Positions 8,671 through 17,012 of a DNA stretch of 64,000 nucleotides are shown here, piece after piece. Source of the stretch: Holophagales bacterium UBA5704 (lineage in GTDB: Bacteria; Acidobacteriota; Thermoanaerobaculia; Multivoradales; UBA5704); NCBI GenBank assembly GCA_002420005.1, contig DIHE01000138.1, forward strand, positions 1-64,000, written 5' to 3'. Both the position numbers and the translations under genes were made by a program. The notes under the pieces are model-generated. The model ran no database searches, was not told where the DNA came from, and worked only from the letters and a program-made list of their open reading frames with translations. How positions within the stretch are numbered: position 1 is the first letter of the stretch; each line of letters starts with the position of its first letter.

Positions 8671-9620
8671 ACACCAAGATCCTGGTCACCGGAGCCCTCG
8701 GCCAGATCGGCTCCGAGCTGGTCAACGCCCTGCGCGCCCGGTATGGCGAAGAGGCGGTCGTCGCCTCCGACATCCGGATGCCCCCGCGGGGGACCGACGG
8801 CCCCTTCGACTTCGTCGATTGCACCAACCAGCGGTCGCTCCAGGAAGTGATCCGCCGGCACGACGTCCGCACCATCTACCACCTGGCCGCCCTCCTCTCG
8901 GCGGTCGCCGAGAGCAAGCCGCAGGTCGCCTGGGACGTCAACATGGGGGGCCTCTACCGGGTCCTGGAAGTGGCGCGCGAAACCCGCTGCGCCGTCTTCT
9001 TCCCGAGCTCCATCGGCGCCTTCGGCCCGGACACCCCGCCCGACCACACGCCGCAGGACACCGTGCAGCGTCCGGTCACCATGTACGGCGTCACCAAGGT
9101 GGCCGGCGAGCTGCTCTGCGACTACTACCACCACCGCTTCCGGGTCGACACCCGCGGCGTCCGCTTTCCGGGTCTGATCTCCCACGGTGCCCCGCCGGGC
9201 GGCGGCACGACCGACTACGCGGTCGAGATCTTCCACGAGGCGATCCGGCACCGGCACTACACCTGTTTCCTGGGTCCGGACACCCGGCTCGACATGATGT
9301 ACATGCCGGACGCCATGAAGGCCGCCATCGAGGTCATGGAGGTCGATCCGTCCCGCCTCGTGCACCGCAACGCCTTCAACGTCACGGCGATGAACTTCAC
9401 CCCGGAAGAGCTGGCCGCCGAGATCCGCAAGCACATCCCGGACTTCAAGATCGACTACAACGTCGATCCGGTGCGGCAGGCCATCGCCGACTCCTGGCCC
9501 AACTCGCTCGACGACCGCGCGGCGCGGGAGGAGTGGGGGTGGAATCCCGAGTACGGCCTCGCGGCCATGGTCCAGGACATGCTCGAAAACCTGGGGAAGA
9601 AGCTCAAGCCCGTGGGGTAG
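8667..9620 (+). CDS. tdh: L-threonine 3-dehydrogenase, epimerase (short-chain) type
   Basis: 317 residues with an N-terminal Rossmann motif TGALGQIGSEL and an extended-SDR catalytic YxxxK (MYGVTKVAGE). The sequence style, including SSIGAFGP and RFPGLISHG, is that of the NAD-dependent epimerase-like threonine dehydrogenases rather than the zinc alcohol-dehydrogenase type of E. coli. It oxidises L-threonine to 2-amino-3-ketobutyrate. The next gene is Kbl, which uses that product, so pathway context supports the call strongly. Translation starts at the ATG overlapping the peptidase stop, with GGGAGGAG just upstream. Confidence 0.92.
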   Translation: MNTKILVTGALGQIGSELVNALRARYGEEAVVASDIRMPPRGTDGPFDFVDCTNQRSLQEVIRRHDVRTIYHLAALLSAVAESKPQVAWDVNMGGLYRVLEVARETRCAVFFPSSIGAFGPDTPPDHTPQDTVQRPVTMYGVTKVAGELLCDYYHHRFRVDTRGVRFPGLISHGAPPGGGTTDYAVEIFHEAIRHRHYTCFLGPDTRLDMMYMPDAMKAAIEVMEVDPSRLVHRNAFNVTAMNFTPEELAAEIRKHIPDFKIDYNVDPVRQAIADSWPNSLDDRAAREEWGWNPEYGLAAMVQDMLENLGKKLKPVG

Positions 9621-9650
9621 GCCCCCCTCATTTCTAGGAGATGCGCCGTC

Positions 9651-10889
9651 ATGCCGCATGATCGCTTCCTGCAGACCCTGTCCGCCGACGTCGACGCCTT
9701 GCGCGAGAAGGGCACCGTCAAGGGGGACGAGTCGGTCATCGTCCGTGTGCTCCCCGCCGAAGGCGAGCGGGGTCCGCGCTACCTGTTGGAAGGGCATGGG
9801 GACAAGCCCTTCCTCAAGATGAACTCCAACAACTATCTCGGGATGGGTCTGCGCCGCGAGGTGATCGAAGCGGAAGAGACCACGACGGCCGCCTACGGTG
9901 CGGGTCCGGGCGCGGTGCGCTTCATCAGCGGCACCTACCGCCAGCACGTGGAGCTGGAGCGGCAGCTCGCCGCCTTCCACGGCCGCGAGGCGGCGATGAT
10001 CTTCAGCTCCGCCTATGCCACCACCCTGGGGGTTCTGGTGCCGCTCATCACCGCCGAAACGGTGATCGTGAGCGACGAGCTGAACCACAACTGCATCATC
10101 AACGCCATGCGGCTGGCGCGTCCCAAGGACAAGCAAATCTACCGCCACAACGATCTGGCCGATCTGGAAGCCAAGCTCGCCGCCGCGGCCGCCTCCGGGC
10201 AGTTCCGGCGCGCGATCATCGTCACCGACGGCATCTTCAGCATGCGGGGCGACCATGCGCCGCTGCCGCAGATCCAGGCGATCGTCGACCGCCACGACGC
10301 CGCCTTCCCGGAGAACGCCGTCCTCATGGTCGACGACTCGCACGGCGTCGGCGCCTTCGGAGCGACCGGCCGGGGCACCGAGGAGTTCACGGGAGCGAAG
10401 CCGTCCGACATCCTCGTCGGCACCCTCGGCAAGGCCCTGGGCGTCAATGGCGGCTATGTCACCGGCGGCCGGGCGCTCATCGACTACCTGCGGGAGACCG
10501 CGGCCACCTACATCTATTCGAACCCGATCACCCCCGGCGAGGCCGCCGCGGCGGCGAAGGCCCTGTCGATCCTCGACAGCCCGGAAGGCCTGCGCCTCCT
10601 GGAGCACCTGCGCGCGATGACCGCCCGTTTCGAGAAAGGCCTCCTCGCCCTGGGCTACGAGACCATCCCCGGCGAGCATCCGGTCGTGCCGCTGATGGTG
10701 CGCGACACCCCGAAGACGAACGCCCTGGTGCGCCACCTCAAAGACCACGGCATCCTCGCCACCGGCCTCAAGTTCCCCGTCGTCCCCCGCGGCGACGAAG
10801 AGATCCGCTTCCAGGTCTCCGCCGACCACACGCCCTACGACATCGACGCGACCCTCGCGATCCTGGAGAGCTTTCCGGGGCGGGGGTAG
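9651..10889 (+). CDS. kbl: 2-amino-3-ketobutyrate CoA ligase (glycine C-acetyltransferase)
   Basis: 412 residues of the alpha-oxoamine synthase family of PLP enzymes. Seen are the substrate loop NSNNYLGMG, the acyl-binding GAGPGAVRFISGTYRQH, the cofactor Asp/His in VDDSHGVGAFG and the PLP-binding Lys in GTLGKALGVNGGY. It splits 2-amino-3-ketobutyrate with CoA into glycine and acetyl-CoA. Directly downstream of tdh, it completes threonine catabolism. Length is slightly above the ~398 residues of well-known Kbl because of an N-terminal extension (residues ~1-45). AGGAG lies 10 nt before the ATG. 8-amino-7-oxononanoate synthase is the main alternative, but the tdh neighbour argues against it. 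Confidence 0.93.
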   Translation: MPHDRFLQTLSADVDALREKGTVKGDESVIVRVLPAEGERGPRYLLEGHGDKPFLKMNSNNYLGMGLRREVIEAEETTTAAYGAGPGAVRFISGTYRQHVELERQLAAFHGREAAMIFSSAYATTLGVLVPLITAETVIVSDELNHNCIINAMRLARPKDKQIYRHNDLADLEAKLAAAAASGQFRRAIIVTDGIFSMRGDHAPLPQIQAIVDRHDAAFPENAVLMVDDSHGVGAFGATGRGTEEFTGAKPSDILVGTLGKALGVNGGYVTGGRALIDYLRETAATYIYSNPITPGEAAAAAKALSILDSPEGLRLLEHLRAMTARFEKGLLALGYETIPGEHPVVPLMVRDTPKTNALVRHLKDHGILATGLKFPVVPRGDEEIRFQVSADHTPYDIDATLAILESFPGRG

Positions 10890-10893
10890 GGGG

Positions 10894-12036
10894 ATGACGA
10901 CTCTCGACCGCCTCCGGGTCCGCGGTTACCGCCGCTTGTACGACGTGGACCTGGCCATGAAGCCGTTCAGCGTGCTCATCGGCACGAACGGTTCAGGGAA
11001 GACCTCTTTCTTGGAGGTGCTGTCTCTCCTCTCCGCGTCGTGCAATGCGCAGTTGTCCGCCAGGCTCTCCGAGCTTGGCGGCATCGGCGACATCCTCACG
11101 CGCGACAAGGCGGAGGCGATCGAGGTCGACCTGTCCTCTCCGGTGAAGAACCAGAAACCCCTTCACTATGGTTTTCGCCTCGAACCACGGGGGCAGGGTT
11201 ACTGGCTTCAGCGAGAGGCGTTGACGCAGGAACGCAACCAGCTGAAGCCCTTCAAACACATCGAGGCGGAAAACGGCGACGTTCGATATTTCGACACGGG
11301 GGAATCAAAGCTCCTGCGGCCGGAATGGGCGTTCAACGCAATCGAGACAGCGCTCGCTCAGGTTCCCAAGATGTTTCGTGAGCCGGAGGAGCTCCGCCAG
11401 ACGCTGGCCGGGACCGCGTTCTATGCCTCGCTGGACGTCGGCCCCAGATCGCCTGTCCGGCTGCCCCAGCAGATGCGGCCGGCGAGCCTGCCGGGCTCTC
11501 AAGGCGAGGACCTGGTCTCTTGCCTCTACTCGCTGCGCGAGACCGATCCGGATCGCTTTGAGATTCTGGAGGATACCCTTGCTGCCGCTTTTCCGGACTT
11601 CGAGCGTCTGGCGTTTCCGCCCGCTGCGGCCGGCATGCTCTCCATGACCTGGAAGGACAGGAACTACTCCAAGCCGATGTACATGCATCAGCTTTCCGAG
11701 GGCACTCTACGCTTCCTGTGGCTCGCGACGTTGCTGGGCAGCCGTGACCTCCCGCCCATCACCTTGCTGGACGAGCCCGAGGTGAGCCTGCATCCAGAGC
11801 TGCAGAGCCTTCTTGTGGAGCTGATGCGGGAAGCCTCGGCGCGCAGCCAGATCATCGTGGCGACGCACTCGGATCGACTCGTGCGTTTTCTCCAGCCCGA
11901 GGAGCTTCTGGTCGTGGAGACGGAGAACGGAGAGGCCAGGCTCACCTGGGCGAATGAGATGGAGATCGAGGATTGGCTGGCGGACTACAGCCTGGATGAG
12001 CTCTGGCGCACGCGGCGGCTTGGGGCGGTCCCTTGA
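10894..12036 (+). CDS. AAA family ATPase (AAA_21 / RecF-like), paired with DUF4276
   Basis: 380 residues. Walker A is GTNGSGKTSF near residue 33, an ABC-type signature occurs as LSEGTLRFL, and Walker B with its D-loop is TLLDEPEVSLHPELQ, followed by the switch His in IVATHSDRLVRF. These are the marks of SMC/RecF-like ATPases used in conflict and repair systems. The stop overlaps the TTG start of the DUF4276 gene, so the proteins are translationally coupled. Such ATPase/DUF4276 pairs are often found in bacterial genome islands and resemble OLD/RloAB-type defence pairs in layout; a defence role here is inference. It starts 4 bp after kbl but is functionally unrelated. Confidence 0.85.
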   Translation: MTTLDRLRVRGYRRLYDVDLAMKPFSVLIGTNGSGKTSFLEVLSLLSASCNAQLSARLSELGGIGDILTRDKAEAIEVDLSSPVKNQKPLHYGFRLEPRGQGYWLQREALTQERNQLKPFKHIEAENGDVRYFDTGESKLLRPEWAFNAIETALAQVPKMFREPEELRQTLAGTAFYASLDVGPRSPVRLPQQMRPASLPGSQGEDLVSCLYSLRETDPDRFEILEDTLAAAFPDFERLAFPPAAAGMLSMTWKDRNYSKPMYMHQLSEGTLRFLWLATLLGSRDLPPITLLDEPEVSLHPELQSLLVELMREASARSQIIVATHSDRLVRFLQPEELLVVETENGEARLTWANEMEIEDWLADYSLDELWRTRRLGAVP

Positions 12037-12638
12037 AGATCACCATCCTCGTCGAAGGGGCCACCGAGCGCGTCTTTCTGCCGCCCCTGCGGGATTTCCT
12101 CAAGCGGCATCTCACCCAGATGCCGAGCCTTTCCGTGCGACCCTATGACGGCCGCATCCCGAAAGGGGACAAGCTGCGCCGGATCGTCGAGGACCTGCTG
12201 ACGAAGCGGCCGACATCCGATGCCGTCATCGCACTCACGGACGTCTATACCGGCACCTCCGATTTCGCCGACGCCGCAGACGCGAAGGCGAAGATGAACG
12301 AATGGGTCGGCGGCAACAAGCGTTTCCATCCCCACGTCGCCCAGCATGACTTCGAGGCCTGGCTCCTGCCGTTCTGGCCGACGATCCAAAAACTTGCCAA
12401 GCACAATCTGCGGGCTCCCTCGGGTCCACCCGAACAGGTCAATCACGGTAACCCTCCGGCGAGGCGAATCAAGGAGATCTTCGAACGGGGGAAGTGCCGC
12501 GACAGCTACGTCAAACCTCGGGACGCCCTGCGCATCCTGCGAGACAACGACCTGTCGGTTGCGATCGAAGCTTGCCCGGAGCTCAAGGCACTGGTGAATA
12601 CGATCCTCCGGCTTTCCGGGGGAAAACTCTTGCCCTGA
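12033..12638 (+). CDS. DUF4276 family protein (TOPRIM-like partner of the AAA ATPase)
   Basis: 201 residues. It opens with ITILVEGATERVFLPPL, the VEGxTE motif typical of DUF4276 and related TOPRIM-like proteins. A second acidic motif, DAVIALTDVYTG, occurs mid-protein, and HDFEAWLLPFW is another family block. These acidic residues would suit a metal-dependent nuclease, but no activity is proven from sequence. The TTG start at 12033 overlaps the ATPase stop (TTGA); no later start retains the VEG motif. Together the two genes look like a mobile two-component module placed in a housekeeping operon. Confidence 0.8.
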   Translation: MKITILVEGATERVFLPPLRDFLKRHLTQMPSLSVRPYDGRIPKGDKLRRIVEDLLTKRPTSDAVIALTDVYTGTSDFADAADAKAKMNEWVGGNKRFHPHVAQHDFEAWLLPFWPTIQKLAKHNLRAPSGPPEQVNHGNPPARRIKEIFERGKCRDSYVKPRDALRILRDNDLSVAIEACPELKALVNTILRLSGGKLLP

Positions 12639-12654
12639 GCTGGAGCGAGCAACC

Positions 12655-13413
12655 ATGCTGAAAGCCATCGGCCACATCGAAGCGCTCTACCGGTATCCCG
12701 TGAAGTCCATGGCCGGCGAACAGCTCGAATCCGCAACGCTGGGCTGGCATGGCTTCGAGGGAGACCGGCGGCTTGCTTTCCGGCGGGTGGAGGACCGCAG
12801 CGGGTTCCCGTGGCTTTCCGCCGGCAGGCTTCCCGACCTGATCCGGTTCGCTCCGTTGCGCCGCGGCGAGAGTGCTCCGACCGACCTTCCGACGCATGTG
12901 CGTACGCCGGAGGGGGAGGAATTGCCTGTGGATGGGGAAGAGCTGGCCGCGGAGGTCGGGCGGCGGTTCGGGGCTCCCGTGCAGATGATGCAGCTGAAGC
13001 ATGGCATCTTCGATGAGGCGAGCCTCTCCGTGATCGCCCTGGACACGATCCAAGAGATCGGACGGCTTGCCGGGCGGAGCCTGGACGTGCGCCAGTTCCG
13101 CCCGAACGTCGTCGTTCGCCTCCTGCGGCCGGCTCCCTTTCAGGAGGACGAGTGGGTGGGCGGTGTGCTCTCCTTTGGCGAGGGAGATGACGCACCCGCC
13201 ATCACCGTCACGATGCGCGACGTGCGTTGCTCGATGCTGTGCCTCGATCCCGACTCGGCCGTCTCGGCGCCGGAGGTGATGCGGGCGGTCGTTCGTGCCA
13301 ACGACAACAACGCGGGTATCTACGGCACGGTCACCCGCACCGGGCTCGTCGCGGTCGGCCAGACCCTCTACCTCCGGGCGGCGCCTATGGGCTTGACGGT
13401 ACCAGAACCGTAA
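12655..13413 (+). CDS. MOSC domain protein
   Basis: 252 residues. An N-terminal beta-barrel domain (IEALYRYPVKSMAGEQL, GFEGDRRLAF) leads into a MOSC domain containing RQFRPNVVV and the conserved Cys near VRCSMLCLDPDS. MOSC proteins bind sulfur or molybdenum cofactor groups; known members include the mARC-type N-hydroxylated substrate reductases and sulfur carriers. The substrate here is unknown. The genome contains a cox-type molybdoenzyme, so the cofactor is available. It lies 16 bp downstream of the DUF4276 gene on the same strand. No electron-transfer domain is fused. Confidence 0.85.
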   Translation: MLKAIGHIEALYRYPVKSMAGEQLESATLGWHGFEGDRRLAFRRVEDRSGFPWLSAGRLPDLIRFAPLRRGESAPTDLPTHVRTPEGEELPVDGEELAAEVGRRFGAPVQMMQLKHGIFDEASLSVIALDTIQEIGRLAGRSLDVRQFRPNVVVRLLRPAPFQEDEWVGGVLSFGEGDDAPAITVTMRDVRCSMLCLDPDSAVSAPEVMRAVVRANDNNAGIYGTVTRTGLVAVGQTLYLRAAPMGLTVPEP

Positions 13414-13593
13414 GATCGGCGGGTTTCGGCGGAGTGGGCTTCATGGCGCGATCTCCGGGCAAGAAGTAAGACCCAGGTAAGATAGCATGACTCGGCCGCC
13501 GGCGGTTTGGCGCTCGCGCTATCCTGTGTCGAAACGCAGGCAACTCCGGCCGCCCTTCCGGCGAGCCGGCACCTCGCAAGGAGAGATTCCCCT

Positions 13594-14091
13594 ATGAAGC
13601 TTCGCCGTCTGCTGTCGATTCTCGCCCCTCTCGCTCTCTGTGCCCACGCCGCCGCCGCGGACGCGCCGGGTGACGGCTCCGGGTTCACCGGGACCTACAT
13701 CGCGACGCTGCCCGAACGGGCCGAGATCATGCAGTTGCACCGCGACGGGACCGCCGAGATCACCTTGTCGGACCAGGTCACCTTCGGGGCTGGCGGCTTT
13801 ACCTTCAGCGACAGCTTCGGGTCCTGGAAGGTCGCCGGAGCGCGGAGACTGGAGGCGCGCTTCGTGAACCTGAACTTCGACGTGACCGGCCCGGCCGCCA
13901 CCTACTCCGGCGCCGCCGTTGTGGACTACGTCCTCCAGTTCGCCCCGACGTTCCGCACGTTCACCGCGAGCTGCCAGGGCAAGATCTATCCGACCGGCGT
14001 GGATCCGTTCGCTCCGGGGGCGGTGCCGGTCACCACGTTCGACTGTGCCTATCTGGACGGCTTCCAGTACCGGCGGGTGCCGCTGGAGTAG
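13594..14091 (+). CDS. Small exported protein of unknown function
   Basis: 165 residues. A signal peptide (MKLRRLLSILAPLALCAHAAAAD) is followed by a compact beta-rich domain (FTGTYIATLPERAEIMQLHR, DSFGSWKVAGARRLEARFVN) and two late cysteines (TASCQGKIYP, TTFDCAYLDG) that could form a disulfide. I do not recognise a family. AAGGAG about 10 nt upstream supports the ATG at 13594; the earlier in-frame codons lack a ribosome site. The 180 bp before it hold no gene I can support. It precedes the beta-lactamase/D-aminoacylase fusion by 14 bp and is likely co-transcribed. Confidence 0.7.
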   Translation: MKLRRLLSILAPLALCAHAAAADAPGDGSGFTGTYIATLPERAEIMQLHRDGTAEITLSDQVTFGAGGFTFSDSFGSWKVAGARRLEARFVNLNFDVTGPAATYSGAAVVDYVLQFAPTFRTFTASCQGKIYPTGVDPFAPGAVPVTTFDCAYLDGFQYRRVPLE

Positions 14092-14105
14092 TAGGATCGG
14101 CCCTC

Positions 14106-17006
14106 GTGAGCCACTTACGCCGAGCCGTCCCCCTTCTCTGCGCGTTCTTCCTCCCCACCGCCCTCTGCGGGGCTGCGGAATCCTCCCTGCCTTCCGGAGC
14201 GGCCGAGCGGATCGGCTCCCTCTTCGCGGAGTGGAGCGGCCCGGACCACCCGGGCTGCTCCGTCGGCGTCGTGCGCGACGGTGCGCTCGTGTTCGGCCGG
14301 GGCTACGGGATGGCGAACCTCGAGCTGGGCGTGCCGCTCGATGCGCGGTCGGTGCTCGACGTGGGGTCGGTCTCGAAGCAGCTCACAGCGGGGGCCATCG
14401 CCCTGCTGGCGATCGAGGGGCGGCTCGGTCTGGACGACGACATCCGGCGTTTTCTGCCCGAGCTGGCGGTGACGGTCCCGCCGGTGACGATCCGCCATCT
14501 GCTGCACCACCGCGGCGGCCTGCGGGACTATACGCTGCTCCTCACCGTGGCGGGGGCCGACCTGGCCGACCGCACGACGACCGCCGAGGCGCTCGCGCTG
14601 GTCACCCGCCAGCGCGGCGTCGATTTTCCGGCGGGGGAGCGCTTCACCTACTCGAACACCGGCTACTTCCTGCTCGGCGAGATCGTCGCGCGCGCTTCGG
14701 GGATGCCGCTCTCCCGGTTCGCCCGGGAGCGGTTCTTCGAGCCGCTGGGGATGACGTCCTCCCACTTCCACGACGATTCCACCTTGATTGTGCCGCGACG
14801 GGCGCAGGGGTACGAGGCGCGGGAGGGGGGAGGCTTCCAGCTCGCGATGTCCGATTGGGAACAGGTCGGCGACGGCAGCGTCTTCACAACGCTCGAGGAT
14901 CTCGCGCGCTGGGTGGAGAACCTCAAAAGCGGCAAGGTCGGCGGTGCACGCTTCGTCGAGCTGATGGCGAGCCGTGGTCTGCCGGTCGACGACGTGGAGA
15001 GCGGGACCTACGGCTTCGCACAGTTCGTCACCACCTGGCGCGGGCGCGACGTCTGGCGCCACGGAGGCGCATGGGCCGGCTATCGCGCCCACCTTCTGCA
15101 TGTGCCCGAGGAGCGCCTCGCGGTCGCCATCCTTTGCAACTTCGCCGAGGCCCGGGGCCTCGGATTCAAGGCGGATGCCGTCGCCGCGGCGGCGCTGGGA
15201 GAGGCACCGGAGGTGGAGACACCCCGTCCCCGGCCACCGGCATCCCAGGAGGGAGCAGCGGCCCCGGCGCCGCTTCCGGCCGCGCGGCTCGAACCCTTGG
15301 CGGGCCGGTATTGGAGCGACGAGCTCGCCGCCGCCTGCGAGCTGGCGGTGCGTGACGGCCGCCTCGTGTGGATCGGGATCGACGCCCTGCCGCATCCGCT
15401 CGACCCGCAGCGCGCGCCGCACACGTTCGCCTCCCCGGACGGTCTGCAGTTGCGCTTCACGCCGGGGCCGCAGGGTACCGTCGACGGATTCCAGCTCGAC
15501 GTCGGAGAGAGCCAAGGTATCGGGTTTCGCCGCATCGACGACCCCGCGGCCACGCTGCGCATCGTCAACGCCCGGTTGATCGACGGCACCGGGGCGCCGG
15601 CCCGCCCGGGGAGCCTGCGGATCGCCGGAGACCGCATCGTGGCGGTGGGCGACCTGGAGCCGCTTCCGGGGGAGGCGGTCTTCGACGCCAAGGGTCTCGT
15701 CCTCGCCCCCGGATTCATCGACACCCACTCGCACGCCGCCTCCGACCTGCTGGAGATCCCGGAGGCGCTCGGCGCGGTGAGCCAGGGCATCACCACCGTC
15801 GTCGGCGGGCAGGACGGCGGCTCGTCCCATCCCTTGAGCGACTTTTTCGCCAGCCTGGAGAAGGCGCCGGCGGCGGTCAACGTGGCCTCCTATGCGGGGC
15901 ACGGCACGCTACGCGAGAAGGTGCTGGGCAACGACTTCCGGCGCACCGCCACGGCGGACGAGATCGCAGCGATGTCGCGCCTGCTCGAACGCGACATGGA
16001 GGCGGGGGCGCTGGGTTTGTCGAGCGGTCTCGAATACGACCCGGGGATCTATTCGGCCCGCGGCGAGCTGATCGACCTCGCCCGGGTTGCGGCGCGCCAT
16101 GGCGGCCGGTACATCAGCCACATCCGCAGCGAGGACCGGACGTTCTGGGAGGCGATCGACGAGATCCTGGCGATCGGCCGCGAGGCGAAGCTCCCGGTCC
16201 AGATCTCGCACGTCAAGCTGGCGATGCGCAACCTCTGGGGCCAGGCGCCCCGGCTGATCGCGCTGCTCGATGCGGCGCGGGCGCAGGGGATCGACGTCAC
16301 GGCCGACATCTACCCCTATCTCTATTGGCACTCGTCGCTCACCGTGCTCTTCCCGAACCGCGACTTCGAGAACCTGGACGTCGCCCGCCAGGTGCTCGCC
16401 GAGATCGCGCCGCCGGAGGGCTTGCTGCTCGGTCGCTATCTGCCGAATCCCGCCTACCCGGGGAGGACCGTGGCCGACATCGCGAAGGAGCGCGGCGAGG
16501 CCCCCGAGGTGACGCTCGTCGCGCTGATCCGCGACGCCGAAGCGTTGCGCCGCCAGGGCAAGGAAGGCGTCGAGAGCGTCATCGCCACCAGCATGATCGA
16601 CGGAGATCTCGACCAGCTCCTCGCCTGGCCGCACACCAACCTCTGCACCGACGGCGAGCTCGACGGCCGCCATCCGCGCGGCTTCGGGTCCTATCCGCGC
16701 GTGCTCGGCCGTTACGTCCGGGAGCGGGGTGTGCTCGACCTGGAGGAGGCCGTCCACAAGATGACCGCGCTCGCCGCCGACCACGTCGGGATCAAGGACC
16801 GCGGCCGCCTGGTGCCTGGAGCTTTCGCCGATCTCGTGCTCTTCGATCCTGCCACGGTGATCGATCGGGCCACGACGACCGATCCGCACGCGCTCTCGGC
16901 GGGCATCGAGCGCGTCTGGGTGAACGGCCAGACGGTCTACGCGGGCGGTGCCACGAGCGGGCTCCGGCCCGGCCGGGTGCTGCGCCGGGAGGGGAGCCCG
17001 CGGTGA
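14106..17006 (+). CDS. Fusion: serine beta-lactamase-like hydrolase + N-acyl-D-amino-acid deacylase
   Basis: 966 residues with a signal peptide (FLPTALCGAA). The first part (~25-370) is a class C beta-lactamase/D-aminopeptidase-like domain with SxxK in GSVSKQL (~88), YSNTGY as the YxN element (~181) and a late His-Gly block (VWRHGGAWAGY). A beta-rich linker (~400-475) follows. The second part (~480-960) is an amidohydrolase of the D-aminoacylase family with the metal motif DTHSHAA (~538), QISHVKLAM, and a terminal VWVNGQTVYAGG. Family knowledge suggests action on D-amino-acid-containing peptides or N-acyl-D-amino acids in the periplasm. No stop or frame break separates the halves, so the fusion looks genuine. 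Translation starts at a GTG. Confidence 0.85.
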   Translation: MSHLRRAVPLLCAFFLPTALCGAAESSLPSGAAERIGSLFAEWSGPDHPGCSVGVVRDGALVFGRGYGMANLELGVPLDARSVLDVGSVSKQLTAGAIALLAIEGRLGLDDDIRRFLPELAVTVPPVTIRHLLHHRGGLRDYTLLLTVAGADLADRTTTAEALALVTRQRGVDFPAGERFTYSNTGYFLLGEIVARASGMPLSRFARERFFEPLGMTSSHFHDDSTLIVPRRAQGYEAREGGGFQLAMSDWEQVGDGSVFTTLEDLARWVENLKSGKVGGARFVELMASRGLPVDDVESGTYGFAQFVTTWRGRDVWRHGGAWAGYRAHLLHVPEERLAVAILCNFAEARGLGFKADAVAAAALGEAPEVETPRPRPPASQEGAAAPAPLPAARLEPLAGRYWSDELAAACELAVRDGRLVWIGIDALPHPLDPQRAPHTFASPDGLQLRFTPGPQGTVDGFQLDVGESQGIGFRRIDDPAATLRIVNARLIDGTGAPARPGSLRIAGDRIVAVGDLEPLPGEAVFDAKGLVLAPGFIDTHSHAASDLLEIPEALGAVSQGITTVVGGQDGGSSHPLSDFFASLEKAPAAVNVASYAGHGTLREKVLGNDFRRTATADEIAAMSRLLERDMEAGALGLSSGLEYDPGIYSARGELIDLARVAARHGGRYISHIRSEDRTFWEAIDEILAIGREAKLPVQISHVKLAMRNLWGQAPRLIALLDAARAQGIDVTADIYPYLYWHSSLTVLFPNRDFENLDVARQVLAEIAPPEGLLLGRYLPNPAYPGRTVADIAKERGEAPEVTLVALIRDAEALRRQGKEGVESVIATSMIDGDLDQLLAWPHTNLCTDGELDGRHPRGFGSYPRVLGRYVRERGVLDLEEAVHKMTALAADHVGIKDRGRLVPGAFADLVLFDPATVIDRATTTDPHALSAGIERVWVNGQTVYAGGATSGLRPGRVLRREGSPR

Positions 17007-17012
17007 CGCCGT

